A stretch of 32,736 nt of DNA, from assembly GCA_945860405.1 (NCBI GenBank), contig CAMARC010000009.1, forward strand, positions 1-32,736. Direction: 5' to 3'. Positions within the stretch are counted from its first letter, which is position 1. Every line of letters begins with the position of its first letter. Source of the stretch: Candidatus Kuenenia stuttgartensis. Lineage in GTDB: Bacteria > Planctomycetota > Planctomycetia > Pirellulales > UBA1268. The translations under genes and the position numbers were made by a program. The notes under the pieces were generated by a model that worked only from the letters and a program-made list of their open reading frames with translations, was not told the DNA's origin and did not search any database. Below are positions 9,674-19,149 of the stretch, one piece after another.

Positions 9674-12541
9674 TCAGTCGGTGAATTGAAACTCGGCCGA
9701 GGCGAGCACCGCCTGGGCGAGTTGTTCCCAGGGGCCGAAGTCGGGAGTCGCGGTTCCGGCGATGGCGAGGAATCCCTTCGCTGCCGCGAGCTCCTCTGCA
9801 TCGGGGGACCGGGAGAGGCAGGCCCGCCACAGCCGCTCGATCCGCCCGTCGTCCCCGCTCGCCGCTTCGCGCAGCGACCGCGCGGCGACCTGGCGGGCGG
9901 CCTCGATGACCAGCGGCGCGTTGAGGGCGGCCAGCGACTGTTGGGGAACGCTCGTCCGGCTCCGCTCGTGGGTCGAGGCATCGGGGTTGGCGACGTCGAA
10001 AATCCGCAGGATGCCCGGGACATCCTGGCGGTCGAGCCGTGTGTAGAGGGTGCGGCGATGCATGGCGTCCTGGGCGAGCGGGTTCACGCCGCGGCCGCCG
10101 CGATGGTGGGTATCGAGAGCCCCGGCCGCCGCCATCAGGCCGTCGCGCCACGCCTCCCAGTCGAGGCGCCGCCGGTTGGCATGGGCGAGGAGCCGGTTGT
10201 CGGGATCGACGGCCTCCTGATCGGCGGAGGCGACGGCCGACCGTCGCCACGTGCGGCTCGTGACGATCTCGCGGTGGAGCCAGCGGAGGCTCCACTTGCC
10301 TTCATCGACGAAGCGCCGCGCCAGGTCATCGAGGAGCTCCGGATGGCTTGGCGGCTCCCCGCGCAACCCCAGATCGCCGACCGGATCGACGATCCCACGG
10401 CCGAAGTGGTGCGCCCAAACCCAGTTGACGATCATCCGGGCGGCGAGTGGGTTGTTTGGGTCGACGATCCCGCGGGCGAGGTCGAGACGGCCGCTCGAGG
10501 TCCGCGAGGCGGGGGTGCCGCCGATGAGCTTGGGGAGCCGGCGCTCGACGAGCTCGCCGGGGCGGCCGGGATTGCCGCGGATGAGGACATGGCTGTCGGA
10601 GAGTGGTTCCCGGTCGAACATCACCATCGCCTGCGGGGGCCCCCCCGGCGACTCGGCCTCGTGCTTGGTGATCTCCATCTTTCGGCGGCGGTGTTCGTTC
10701 CCCTCCTCGATCGAGGCCAGTTGCATCGCCTCGCCGGGCTGCACGACCAGTGCCGTGCCCTCGGCTCCGAGGGCGACGCGGAGGGCGACAAGCCCCGCCG
10801 GATCATCCGCTTTGGCAACCGGACCACCGGCCCACTCCGGGGCCACCCGGGCGAAGAGACGCCCGTAGGCTTCGGCCACGCCGCGCAGCGTCGTCGGGGT
10901 GGGGGAGCGGAGTTCGGCAGCGACCAGCGGATTGACGACCGCCGGATCGGGTTGCTCGCCCCAGCCGACCAGCAGCCCCGCGATGGCGGGCCTGATCTCC
11001 TCGTCGGTCTTCCCCTTGAGCTGCACCCACGGCCCGAGGATCGGGTCGGTCGGGGCGGCGTTACCGATCCCGCTCGAGACGCGGTCGAGGAGCCCCTGAA
11101 GGAGGTCGTAGTCGTCGGAGAGTCTCGGGGGGCGGTTGTCGGCCTTGCGCGGCGTGGGGCGGGCGGTCTCGAGGAGATAGTCGGCGGCGTGCGCGATGGC
11201 AGCAGTCGTCCCCCGACGGCGGACGGCGTCCTCGTGGGCTGGCACGGCCGCCTTGAGCTCCGCGAGCTTGGCGTTGAAGGCATCGGCCTCCGGGCCAGGG
11301 GGCGCCGTCCCGATGACCGGCAGCTCAGCGGGAATCTGGCTCGACGCGAAGATCCCGTAGAGCCCGTAGTAATCGGCCGTGCTTACCGGTTCGTATTTGT
11401 GGTCGTGGCAGCGGCCGCAGGCCACCGTCAGGCCGAGGAGCCCGCGGGTCACCAGATCGATGCGGTCGTCGATGATGTCGTGGGGATTGCCGAGGAACGT
11501 GCGGCCGACGGTGAGGAAGCCGAGGGCGGCAAGATCGGCCTTCGGGGCCGGCAGCTCGAGAGCATCGGCGGCGAGTTGGAGCGTCACGAACCGGTCGTAG
11601 GGCATGTCGGACGCGAGTGCCCCCACGACCCAGTCGCGGTAGGTCCAAGCGAACGGATAGCGGGGATCCTGGTTGCCGAAGGCATAGCCCATCGTGTCGG
11701 CGTAGCGGGCCAGATCGAGCCAGTGGCGCGCCCAGTGTTCGCCATGCTCGGGCGCCGCGAGGAGCTCCTCGACGAGAGCGCGCCAAGCGTCCTCTGAAGG
11801 ATTCGCGGCAAAGGCATCGACACGGTCAGCCGGTGGTGGGAGGCCGGTGAGGTCGAACCACAACCGGCGGACGAGGGCCCGGGGATCGGCCTGGGGCGCG
11901 GGCTCGAGGCCCGCAGCGACGATCTTCGCGGTCACGAAGCGGTCGAGGAGCCCGCCCCACTCGAGGCTCTTGGCGGGATCGAGCCCGGCGGGAGCCTCGG
12001 GGGCAGGGTGACGGGCGAGAGGCTGGAAGGCCCAGTGACGCTCGCGAGCCCAGGCGAGCCGCGCTTCCATGTCGGCCGGGATCGCGTCTTGACCAGCGGC
12101 AGGGCCTTCGGTGCCGGGCCCGCTCCAGGGGGCGCCAGCCGCAATCCAGGCTTCGAGAATCGCCACCTCCTCGGCCGGGAGCGGTTCGTCGGGGGGCATC
12201 GCCGGCTCGAGCTCGCGGCGGACCACCTTCAAGACCTTGCTGGCTGACGGGTCACCGGGGGTGAGGATCGTTCCCGAGTCGCCCCCCTTGAGCACCGCCG
12301 GGAGATTGTCGAGCCGCAGCCCCCCCTCGGCCACCCGGTCGCCATGACAGCCCTGGCAACGGGCGACCAGGAGCGGCCGAACCTTCTCCTCGAACAGCTT
12401 TTCCTGCTCAGGCGAGATCGCTGCTGCCGGTTGCGCCCCGGCGAGAAGCACGGTCGGGAGAGCGATCAGCAGCCCCGCCAACGGGAATACCGCCGGCCAG
12501 AGGGAAAGGGCACGGCGGATGGTGAGACTGATGTGGCGCAT
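9674..12541 (-). CDS. PSCyt1/DUF1549/DUF1553 protein with N-terminal c-type cytochrome motif
   Basis: VRPLLVARCQGCHGDRVAEGGLRLDN (CxxCH); VACGRCHDHKYEPVSTADYYGLYGIFASS; NPLAARMIVNWVWAHHFGRGIVDPVGDLGLRGEPPSHPELLD; VPQQSLAALNAPLV. Confidence 0.95.
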   Translation of the reverse strand: MRHISLTIRRALSLWPAVFPLAGLLIALPTVLLAGAQPAAAISPEQEKLFEEKVRPLLVARCQGCHGDRVAEGGLRLDNLPAVLKGGDSGTILTPGDPSASKVLKVVRRELEPAMPPDEPLPAEEVAILEAWIAAGAPWSGPGTEGPAAGQDAIPADMEARLAWARERHWAFQPLARHPAPEAPAGLDPAKSLEWGGLLDRFVTAKIVAAGLEPAPQADPRALVRRLWFDLTGLPPPADRVDAFAANPSEDAWRALVEELLAAPEHGEHWARHWLDLARYADTMGYAFGNQDPRYPFAWTYRDWVVGALASDMPYDRFVTLQLAADALELPAPKADLAALGFLTVGRTFLGNPHDIIDDRIDLVTRGLLGLTVACGRCHDHKYEPVSTADYYGLYGIFASSQIPAELPVIGTAPPGPEADAFNAKLAELKAAVPAHEDAVRRRGTTAAIAHAADYLLETARPTPRKADNRPPRLSDDYDLLQGLLDRVSSGIGNAAPTDPILGPWVQLKGKTDEEIRPAIAGLLVGWGEQPDPAVVNPLVAAELRSPTPTTLRGVAEAYGRLFARVAPEWAGGPVAKADDPAGLVALRVALGAEGTALVVQPGEAMQLASIEEGNEHRRRKMEITKHEAESPGGPPQAMVMFDREPLSDSHVLIRGNPGRPGELVERRLPKLIGGTPASRTSSGRLDLARGIVDPNNPLAARMIVNWVWAHHFGRGIVDPVGDLGLRGEPPSHPELLDDLARRFVDEGKWSLRWLHREIVTSRTWRRSAVASADQEAVDPDNRLLAHANRRRLDWEAWRDGLMAAAGALDTHHRGGRGVNPLAQDAMHRRTLYTRLDRQDVPGILRIFDVANPDASTHERSRTSVPQQSLAALNAPLVIEAARQVAARSLREAASGDDGRIERLWRACLSRSPDAEELAAAKGFLAIAGTATPDFGPWEQLAQAVLASAEFQFTD

Positions 12542-12676
12542 GGTGAGGGGCGGGGTCGGCCAGGCCGATCCGCCGCCACCAATTCTAGGCCACCATTGGC
12601 AGACTTCGACATCCGGGTTGCCGCTTGCTGCGGAAGTGGTGAGCTGGCAACGGCTTAAGCGCTGCCCCGCAGGGCT

Positions 12677-13735
12677 TCAACGGCGGCCAACGACCATCGT
12701 TGCGAGAAAGCCGACCATCGAGCCCCGCCAATTCTTCACGGTGGGGTTATGGAGCTCGTTGAGCAGGGCTCGTTGGTCCTCCGTCGGGGTGGGAAGATGC
12801 TCGAGGAGCAACGCCGCCATCGCCACCTCGCTCCCCCGCAGCGCCCCATCCTCCGCCTTGAGGGCAATCCCCAGGCCTGCCTCGGGGATCGCCGCACAGA
12901 GCACCCCTTCGGCCCCCGATTTGAGAAACACCCTCGGGCCGCAGCTCGCCGTCACGCGCGAGTCAAATCGCCCCGGGCCGGCGAGGAGCAGTGGATGGTC
13001 GGCCACCGCCCGGCGGAGCCGCTCGAACGCTGCGTGCCTGCCGGCGGAGAGGCTCGCCCCGGTGCCGATCCGGGCAAAGCCCGTCGCCAGGCTCGCCAGA
13101 GGCACCGCATAGGTCGGGATCGAGCAGCCGTCAGTCCCGCGGTTGGCCGCCGACAGGCGAACGCCGCACACCTCGGCAACCGTCGCCGTGACGCGCTTCT
13201 GCACCGGATGATCGGGGGTGACGTAGCCCTTCGTGTCGAGCCCGAGGTGGCGGGCCACGGCGAGGAAGCCGGCATGCTTGCCGGAGCAGTTGTTGTGGAG
13301 CGGGGAGGGCTCGTCGGCAACGCGCGCCAAGGCGCGGGCGCTTGCCTCCTCGAGGGGCCAGTGGGCCCCGCACTCGAGGCTGCCCGGTTCGAACCCCGCC
13401 TTGTCGAGCATGCTCCGGGCCGTCTCCACATGGAGCGGCGTGCCGGCGTGCGAGCTGCACGCAAGTGCGAGCTCGGACGGCGTGAAGCCGAACCGATCCG
13501 CCGCGCCGCTCTCCAGAAGCGCGAGCGTCTGGATCGATTTCACCGCCGAGCGGGGGAATGTCGGCCGCTGCGGATCGCCGTGCGAGGCGACAAGGCTGCC
13601 GTCGTCGCGGGCGATCACGGCATGAATGGCGTGGGTCGATTCGGTCTCCTTGCCGCGGACCACGCCCACGACCAGGGGAGGTCGTTCCTGGATCGAGGCG
13701 GCGGCGATGGAATGGTGGGGCATGGGAAGACTCAC
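12677..13735 (-). CDS. Asparaginase II family protein (thermolabile L-asparaginase-like)
   Basis: LVVGVVRGKETESTHAIHAVIARDDG; SAVKSIQTLALLESGAADRFG; LALACSSHAGTPLHVETARSML; LHNNCSGKHAGFLAVARHLGLDTKGYVTPDHPVQKRV; GTDGCSIPTYAVPL. Confidence 0.92.
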   Translation of the reverse strand: MSLPMPHHSIAAASIQERPPLVVGVVRGKETESTHAIHAVIARDDGSLVASHGDPQRPTFPRSAVKSIQTLALLESGAADRFGFTPSELALACSSHAGTPLHVETARSMLDKAGFEPGSLECGAHWPLEEASARALARVADEPSPLHNNCSGKHAGFLAVARHLGLDTKGYVTPDHPVQKRVTATVAEVCGVRLSAANRGTDGCSIPTYAVPLASLATGFARIGTGASLSAGRHAAFERLRRAVADHPLLLAGPGRFDSRVTASCGPRVFLKSGAEGVLCAAIPEAGLGIALKAEDGALRGSEVAMAALLLEHLPTPTEDQRALLNELHNPTVKNWRGSMVGFLATMVVGRR

Positions 13736-13812
13736 GACAGGGACTCGACCAAGCGAAAGGGCCCCCGAACTGCGGCGGCACGCGTTGGGGGGACGGGCAG
13801 AAGGAGCATAGA

Positions 13813-15246
13813 ATGCAGTTCGGTCTTTCAGGTACGCCCAAAACCGGCGGGGGCAGGATGGCGGTTCTTCGGCCAGACATCACGAGGCGGCTCCTCTCCC
13901 GGCGGGAACTGATCCGCGTCGGGGGCCTGGGGGCGCTCGGCCTCGGGTTGCCGGCTCTCCGTGCCGGTCGGGCCGCCACGCTCGCCGGACGCCCGCGGGC
14001 CAACTCGTGCCTGATCATTTTTCTCTCCGGCGGGCCGCCGCAGCACGAGACCTTCGACCCCAAGCCGGCGGCGCCAATCGAGATCCGCGGGCCCTTCCTT
14101 CCGATCGCGACGAGTGTCCCGGGCCTCCAGTTCAGCGAGCTCCTCCCGCTTTCAGCCGCCCGCGCCCATCGGATGTGCGTCATCCGCTCGATGACGACCG
14201 GCATTCATTCCCACTCCACCAGCGGCTGTTTCATGCTCACCGGCCATGAGCCGACGAGCGTGGCCGAGAGCGTGCCCCCCAGCGCCCAGGATTGGCCGAG
14301 CCTCGCCGGCGCCGTCGGCGCGCTGCGGGCCGCCGAGCGCTCGCCGCTCGATGCGGTCATCCTCCCCGAGCCGATCTTCAACAATCCGGCGATCCCCTGG
14401 CCGGGGCAGAACGGTGGCTTCATGGGGGCGGCCTGGCATCCGCACATCCTCCGCTGCGATCCGTCGCAGGAGCGGATCGAGATCGAGGGGCTGACCGCCG
14501 CGGCCGGGGTGACGGAGCTGCGCCTCGATGACCGCCACGCGCTCCTCGGCCAAGTCGATCGGATGCTCCACCGTGGCCTCCGCAGCCCGGCGATCGCCGA
14601 GATGAACCGCTTCCAACAGGAAGCCTTCGACCTCCTCCATGCAGGCGCCACCCGCGAGGCCCTCGAGATCGAGCGCGAGCCGGCGGCCTCGCGCGATCGT
14701 TACGGGCGGGGAAAGTTCGGCCAGAGCGTGCTCCTCGGACGACGGCTGATCGAGGCCGGGGTGAGGCTCGTTCAGGTCAACTGGCCGCGCGAGCCGGGGG
14801 ACACGGCCGCCGGAAATCCACTCTGGGACACCCATCAGGACAACGCCGGCCGGCTCAAGAACGTCCTCTGCCCGCAGTTTGACACCGCCTACAGCGCGCT
14901 CCTCGACGATCTCGAGGACCGTGGCCTCCTCGATGAGACGCTCGTCGTCGTGATGGGGGAGTTCGGCCGCACGCCGACGATCAACACAGCCGGTGGCCGC
15001 GACCATTGGGGGAGCGTGTTCTCGGTGGCCCTGGCCGGCGCCGGCGTGCCGGGCGGTGGCGTCATCGGCGCCAGTGACGCGCGCGGCGGAATGCCGGCCG
15101 ATCGCCCTGTCCGCCCCCCCGATCTTGCCGCCACGATCTTCCAGCTCCTCGGCATCTCCCCCGATCACGAGTTCCGCGATCCCTTCGATCGCCCGCTGCA
15201 AGTCGTCTCCGGGGGGCAGGCGCTCCGGGAGATCGTCGGCGCATGA
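13813..15246 (+). CDS. DUF1501 domain-containing protein (third copy, no DUF1549 partner)
   Basis: ITRRLLSRRELIRVGGLGALGLGLPALRAGRAATL; FLSGGPPQHETFDPKPAAP; VVMGEFGRTPTINTAGGRDHWGSVFSVALAGAGVPGG. Alternative start at 13858. Confidence 0.92.
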   Translation: MQFGLSGTPKTGGGRMAVLRPDITRRLLSRRELIRVGGLGALGLGLPALRAGRAATLAGRPRANSCLIIFLSGGPPQHETFDPKPAAPIEIRGPFLPIATSVPGLQFSELLPLSAARAHRMCVIRSMTTGIHSHSTSGCFMLTGHEPTSVAESVPPSAQDWPSLAGAVGALRAAERSPLDAVILPEPIFNNPAIPWPGQNGGFMGAAWHPHILRCDPSQERIEIEGLTAAAGVTELRLDDRHALLGQVDRMLHRGLRSPAIAEMNRFQQEAFDLLHAGATREALEIEREPAASRDRYGRGKFGQSVLLGRRLIEAGVRLVQVNWPREPGDTAAGNPLWDTHQDNAGRLKNVLCPQFDTAYSALLDDLEDRGLLDETLVVVMGEFGRTPTINTAGGRDHWGSVFSVALAGAGVPGGGVIGASDARGGMPADRPVRPPDLAATIFQLLGISPDHEFRDPFDRPLQVVSGGQALREIVGA

Positions 15247-17210
15247 GGGATCGGCAGACCGACCGCGGAGGAATCCTCGACTCCGCGGCAGCCCGCGCGG
15301 CGGGGCTTGTGGTCCTCGTGCTCGTCGCCTACCTGCCCGCCTTCGGCGGAGGGTGGCTCTGGGATGACGACATCCTCATCACCGCCAATCCGCTCGTCAC
15401 CGAGGCGCGGGGATTGTGGGGGATCTGGTTCAACAACACCTCCCCCGACTACTTTCCCGCGACGCTCACCAGTTCGTGGGTGGAGTACCGGCTGTGGGGC
15501 GACTGGGCTCCCGGCTACCGCGCCGTGAACATTCTCCTTCACGCGGTCAATACGATCCTCGTGTGGCGGATCCTCGCGCGGCTCGGAGTGCCGGGGGCGT
15601 GGCTGGCGGCTGCGGTGTGGGGAATCCATCCGGTGACGGTGGCCTCGGTGGCGTGGGTCGCGGAGCGGAAGAACACGCTGTCGATGCTGTTTGGATGCCT
15701 GTCGGTGCTCGGCTGGCTGTCGTTCGAGGAGACGGGGGAGCGGCGCTTCTACGGATGGTCGCTCGCATCGTTCGTCGTGGCACTCCTGGCGAAGACGTCG
15801 CTGGTGACGTTGCCGCTGATCCTGCCGGTGCTGACGTGGTGGCAGCGCGGCCGAATGACACAGGTCGATCTCCTTCGCATCATCCCCTTTCTCCTGGCGT
15901 CGTTCGTCCTCGGACTGGTCACCCTCTGGTACCAGATGAGCCATGGCAGCGGGCCGTCGTCAGGGCCGCTCGCCGCGATCCTGGCCTCGCTGCCACGGGG
16001 GGGAGTGCTCGCCGGCCGGGCGGTGGCGTTTTATCTCTGGAAGGATTTCTGGCCGACGAAGCTCGCGATGGTGTATGGCGTGTGGCCCCTCGAGACCTCG
16101 CGTCCTGCCGCCTACCTGCCGACGATCGCCCTGGGGGCGTCGCTCGTGGGGCTATGGGGTTTGAGGAGATCGCGCTGGGCGCGGGCCGGTTTGGTGGCTG
16201 CTGCCGTGTACGTGCTTGCCCTGTTGCCGATCCTCGGGTTTCTCCCCGTCACCTACATGAAGTCGTTCGCCTTGGTGGCGGATCATTGGCAGTATGCGGC
16301 GCTCGTGGCGCCGGTGACGATCGTCGTGGCGCTGTGGAGCACGGTGGGGGAGCGGTGGCTTTCCGAAGGCGCGAGGCGCGGGGGGGCGGTGGCGGTCTTG
16401 GTTCTCCTCGGCTTCCTCAGCTTTCGCCACGCCGCCATCCATCGCTCGCCGAGAGCCTTGTGGAGCCACAATCTCACCGTCGCCGATGTCTGGGCTGCCC
16501 GAGACGGCATGGCTCAGGTGTTACACGACGAAGGGAAGAACGCCGCGGCACTCGTCGAGGCCAGGCGTGCGGTCGAACTCTTCCCGGCGGCCACGCCGGC
16601 CTGGATCGGCCTCGGCGTGATCTACACCGCACTGGAAAGGTACGCCGAGGCGGTCCGCGCCTACCAGATCGCCATCGATCAGGGGGGAGCGGACCATCTC
16701 TTCGGATCGGCCGGCGTGGCGGCAGCACTCGGCGGCGACGTGGCACGGGCCGAGACCTTCTTCGCCACCGGCGCGGCCAGACGGCCGCGCGACGCGAAGA
16801 TTCGCGTCGACTGGGGGCTGGCCCTCTCTCAACTCGGTTGCCACCGGGAGGCTCTGGCCCGCTACCGCGATGCCCTGGCGATCGACCCCGCGAATGTCGA
16901 GGCGATCAACGCCTTGGCGTTTCTTCTCGCCTGCCATCCGGGGGAGACCAGCGACGCGAGCGCCGGGGACGACGTCGCCGAGGCGGTCGATCTCGCGCGG
17001 AAGGCCTGTGCGGCGACCGATAACGGTGATCCAGCGTTCCTCGACACGCTGGCGACGGCGCTGGCGGCCGGCGGTGATTATTCGGCGGCCGCTGCCGCGG
17101 CTGATCGTGCCATCGTCCTGGCGGAGCAGGGGGGGGCGGACCAACTCGCCGCCGAAATCCGGTCGCATCGCGATCTGTTCCGGGCCGGAAAGCCGTTCCG
17201 TCCCGAGTGA
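15243..17210 (+). CDS. Multi-pass membrane protein with C-terminal TPR repeats (Tmtc-like architecture)
   Basis: ATGA overlap with the DUF1501 gene; about ten hydrophobic segments, then TPR-like repeats (AWIGLGVIYTALERYAEAVRAYQIAID; ALARYRDALAIDPANVEAINALAFLL). Confidence 0.85.
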   Translation: MRDRQTDRGGILDSAAARAAGLVVLVLVAYLPAFGGGWLWDDDILITANPLVTEARGLWGIWFNNTSPDYFPATLTSSWVEYRLWGDWAPGYRAVNILLHAVNTILVWRILARLGVPGAWLAAAVWGIHPVTVASVAWVAERKNTLSMLFGCLSVLGWLSFEETGERRFYGWSLASFVVALLAKTSLVTLPLILPVLTWWQRGRMTQVDLLRIIPFLLASFVLGLVTLWYQMSHGSGPSSGPLAAILASLPRGGVLAGRAVAFYLWKDFWPTKLAMVYGVWPLETSRPAAYLPTIALGASLVGLWGLRRSRWARAGLVAAAVYVLALLPILGFLPVTYMKSFALVADHWQYAALVAPVTIVVALWSTVGERWLSEGARRGGAVAVLVLLGFLSFRHAAIHRSPRALWSHNLTVADVWAARDGMAQVLHDEGKNAAALVEARRAVELFPAATPAWIGLGVIYTALERYAEAVRAYQIAIDQGGADHLFGSAGVAAALGGDVARAETFFATGAARRPRDAKIRVDWGLALSQLGCHREALARYRDALAIDPANVEAINALAFLLACHPGETSDASAGDDVAEAVDLARKACAATDNGDPAFLDTLATALAAGGDYSAAAAAADRAIVLAEQGGADQLAAEIRSHRDLFRAGKPFRPE

Positions 17211-17224
17211 TCATCGAGGCCGGT

Positions 17225-17914
17225 TCAAGCCGCGCTCGGCTCCGTAAACACCACTTCCACGTCGGCGACCCCGGGGCAGTCCTGGAGCGAGCGGATCAGC
17301 GCGTGGCCATCGGCATCGCGTTTCAGCCGACCGGAGTAGACGAATTTGACGAGCGTCCCCTTCTTCACCGTCTCGATCCGCCGCGGATGGGGACGGACGA
17401 GGTGGGTGGCCAAGGCCTGATGAATCGGCCCGGCGGGGCAGTCCGGCGTCGTTCGCAGGGCCACCCGGCAGGACGGAGCAGAGACGGGCGAGGCCTGGAG
17501 CGACTCCTTGGAGAACGCCCAAGCGATGACCGCCGCGATCGGCAGTCCGATCAGTGGCACGAGAATGAACCCGGCTCCGACGGCGAGGCCGACGGCCACG
17601 GCGAGGATCACGAAGGCCGTGTCGCGGGGGTCGTCGACGACACTCCTGAAGCGGACGATCGCCAGGGCCCCGACGAGGCTGAAGGCCCGGGCCGTGCTGT
17701 CTCCGATCGCCAGGGTGATCATGGCGATCACCACCGCCAGGAGGAGGAGCGTCTGCGAGAGATCGGTGGCCTGCGCGGCGTGGCGGCGCCTCGTGGTCGA
17801 GTAGATCATCGAGACGAGGCTGCCGAGAACGAGCGCGGCGAGGAGGCGCGTGACGATGCTCGCCCCGCGGAGTTCTGCGTCACTCGGAAAGGCATCGGTG
17901 AACCAGGATGGCAT
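17225..17914 (-). CDS. DUF4956 domain-containing membrane protein
   Basis: MPSWFTDAFPSDAELRGASIVTRLLAALVLGSLVSMIYSTTRRR...LTLAIGDSTARAFSLVGALAIVRFRSVVDDPRDTAFVILAVAVGLAVGAG. Confidence 0.85.
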   Translation of the reverse strand: MPSWFTDAFPSDAELRGASIVTRLLAALVLGSLVSMIYSTTRRRHAAQATDLSQTLLLLAVVIAMITLAIGDSTARAFSLVGALAIVRFRSVVDDPRDTAFVILAVAVGLAVGAGFILVPLIGLPIAAVIAWAFSKESLQASPVSAPSCRVALRTTPDCPAGPIHQALATHLVRPHPRRIETVKKGTLVKFVYSGRLKRDADGHALIRSLQDCPGVADVEVVFTEPSAA

Positions 17915-18055
17915 CGGGAGGCCCTGTGGTGGCGTCGGGGAGCGGGGGATGGGGTGCTGGCTTGCCTCCCGTGACGCTGCCAACCATCATGGCCCCGCCG
18001 GGCCGATTTGCGAAACCCCGGCGGAATCCCGGTGTGACCGGGTCGGGAGCAACGG

Positions 18056-19099
18056 ATGACAGCACGGTGGTTCTTGGCGGCCGTTCCTCTGGTTCTCGTC
18101 CTGGCCTGGTTCGAGGCGCCGCCGATCGCCGTCTCGGTCGCGGCCCTGGCGGCGATCGTGCCGCTGGTGGGGCTGATTGGTGACGCCACCGAGCACCTCG
18201 CCGCCAGGCAGGGGCCGGTGGCCGGAGGGCTCGTCAATTCGACCCTCAACAACCTGCCGGAACTGATCATTGGGATGGTGGCGCTTTCCAACGGCCTCAG
18301 CGGCGTCGTCAAGGCCTCGCTCACCGGCGCCATCCTCGCCAATCTGCTGGTCAGCCTCGGCGTGGCGCTCCTCGCCGGGGGCCTGAGGCACGGCGAGCAG
18401 CGGATCGACCGGCGGCGGCTCAATGTCAGCGCCTCGATGCTGATGATCTGCGCCTTCTGCTTCATCGTCCCCGCCGCGTTCACGCTCGGCGCCCCGGAGG
18501 GAACGCGGGGACTGTCGCTCGAGATGTCGGTCGTGCTCCTCGGCATGTATGTCGTCAATCTCGCCGTCACGATCCTCGCTCCAGGGAACGACACGGGGCT
18601 GATCGCGGCTGAACAGCACCACGATGACGCGCCCCAGCAATCCTCCTGGCGGAGCCTCGCCGTGCTCGGGGTGGCGGCGACGCTCCTGGCGATGGTTAGC
18701 GATGCCCTCTCGGAGGCGCTGGTGCCGACAGCCCGGAGCCTCGGGCTCTCCGACACTTTTAGCGGGATCGTGTTCCTCGGAGGGGTCGGCAGCGTCGGGG
18801 AGATCCTCGCCAGCTTCCGCTTCGCCCGTCAGGGAAAACCGTCGCTGGTCCTTTCCGCGACGGTCGGCTCGACGATCCAGATCGTCCTCCTCGTTGCCCC
18901 GCTGCTCGTCTTTGCCGGCCTTTTTCTCGGTCAGCCGATGGACCTCGCCTTCACTTCCTTCGAAGTGGTCGCGATCGTGCTCGCCACCGTGATCACCCGC
19001 GAATTGATCCAGGACGGCCGCGCCAACTGGTTCGAGGGGTGCCTCCTCCTCGGGGTCTATATGATTCTGGCGATTGGCTTCTTCCACCTTCCCGACTGA
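18056..19099 (+). CDS. CaCA-superfamily cation/proton exchanger (CAX-like)
   Basis: LVGLIGDATEHLAARQGPVAGGLVNSTLNNLPELIIGMVALSNG...VFLGGVGSVGEILASFRFARQGKPSLVLSATVGSTIQIVLLVAPLLV; about 11 TM segments in two inverted repeats. Confidence 0.88.
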   Translation: MTARWFLAAVPLVLVLAWFEAPPIAVSVAALAAIVPLVGLIGDATEHLAARQGPVAGGLVNSTLNNLPELIIGMVALSNGLSGVVKASLTGAILANLLVSLGVALLAGGLRHGEQRIDRRRLNVSASMLMICAFCFIVPAAFTLGAPEGTRGLSLEMSVVLLGMYVVNLAVTILAPGNDTGLIAAEQHHDDAPQQSSWRSLAVLGVAATLLAMVSDALSEALVPTARSLGLSDTFSGIVFLGGVGSVGEILASFRFARQGKPSLVLSATVGSTIQIVLLVAPLLVFAGLFLGQPMDLAFTSFEVVAIVLATVITRELIQDGRANWFEGCLLLGVYMILAIGFFHLPD

Positions 19100-19149
19100 C
19101 GACGTCTCCGCCGCTTCCGCGGCGAGTCTCTCCCACCTCGTGATCCACC

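Noticed and set aside
9686-11797. 703-aa plus-strand ORF
   Set aside because: Fully antisense to the clear DUF1549/DUF1553 gene; composition typical of a spurious high-GC antisense ORF.
15416-17023. 535-aa plus-strand ORF overlapping the TPR protein
   Set aside because: Out-of-frame within a well-supported CDS; Arg/Gly-rich spurious translation.
17987-19087. 366-aa minus-strand Glu/Asp/Arg-rich ORF
   Set aside because: Antisense to the cation exchanger; charge-rich repetitive composition expected from the complement of hydrophobic codons.
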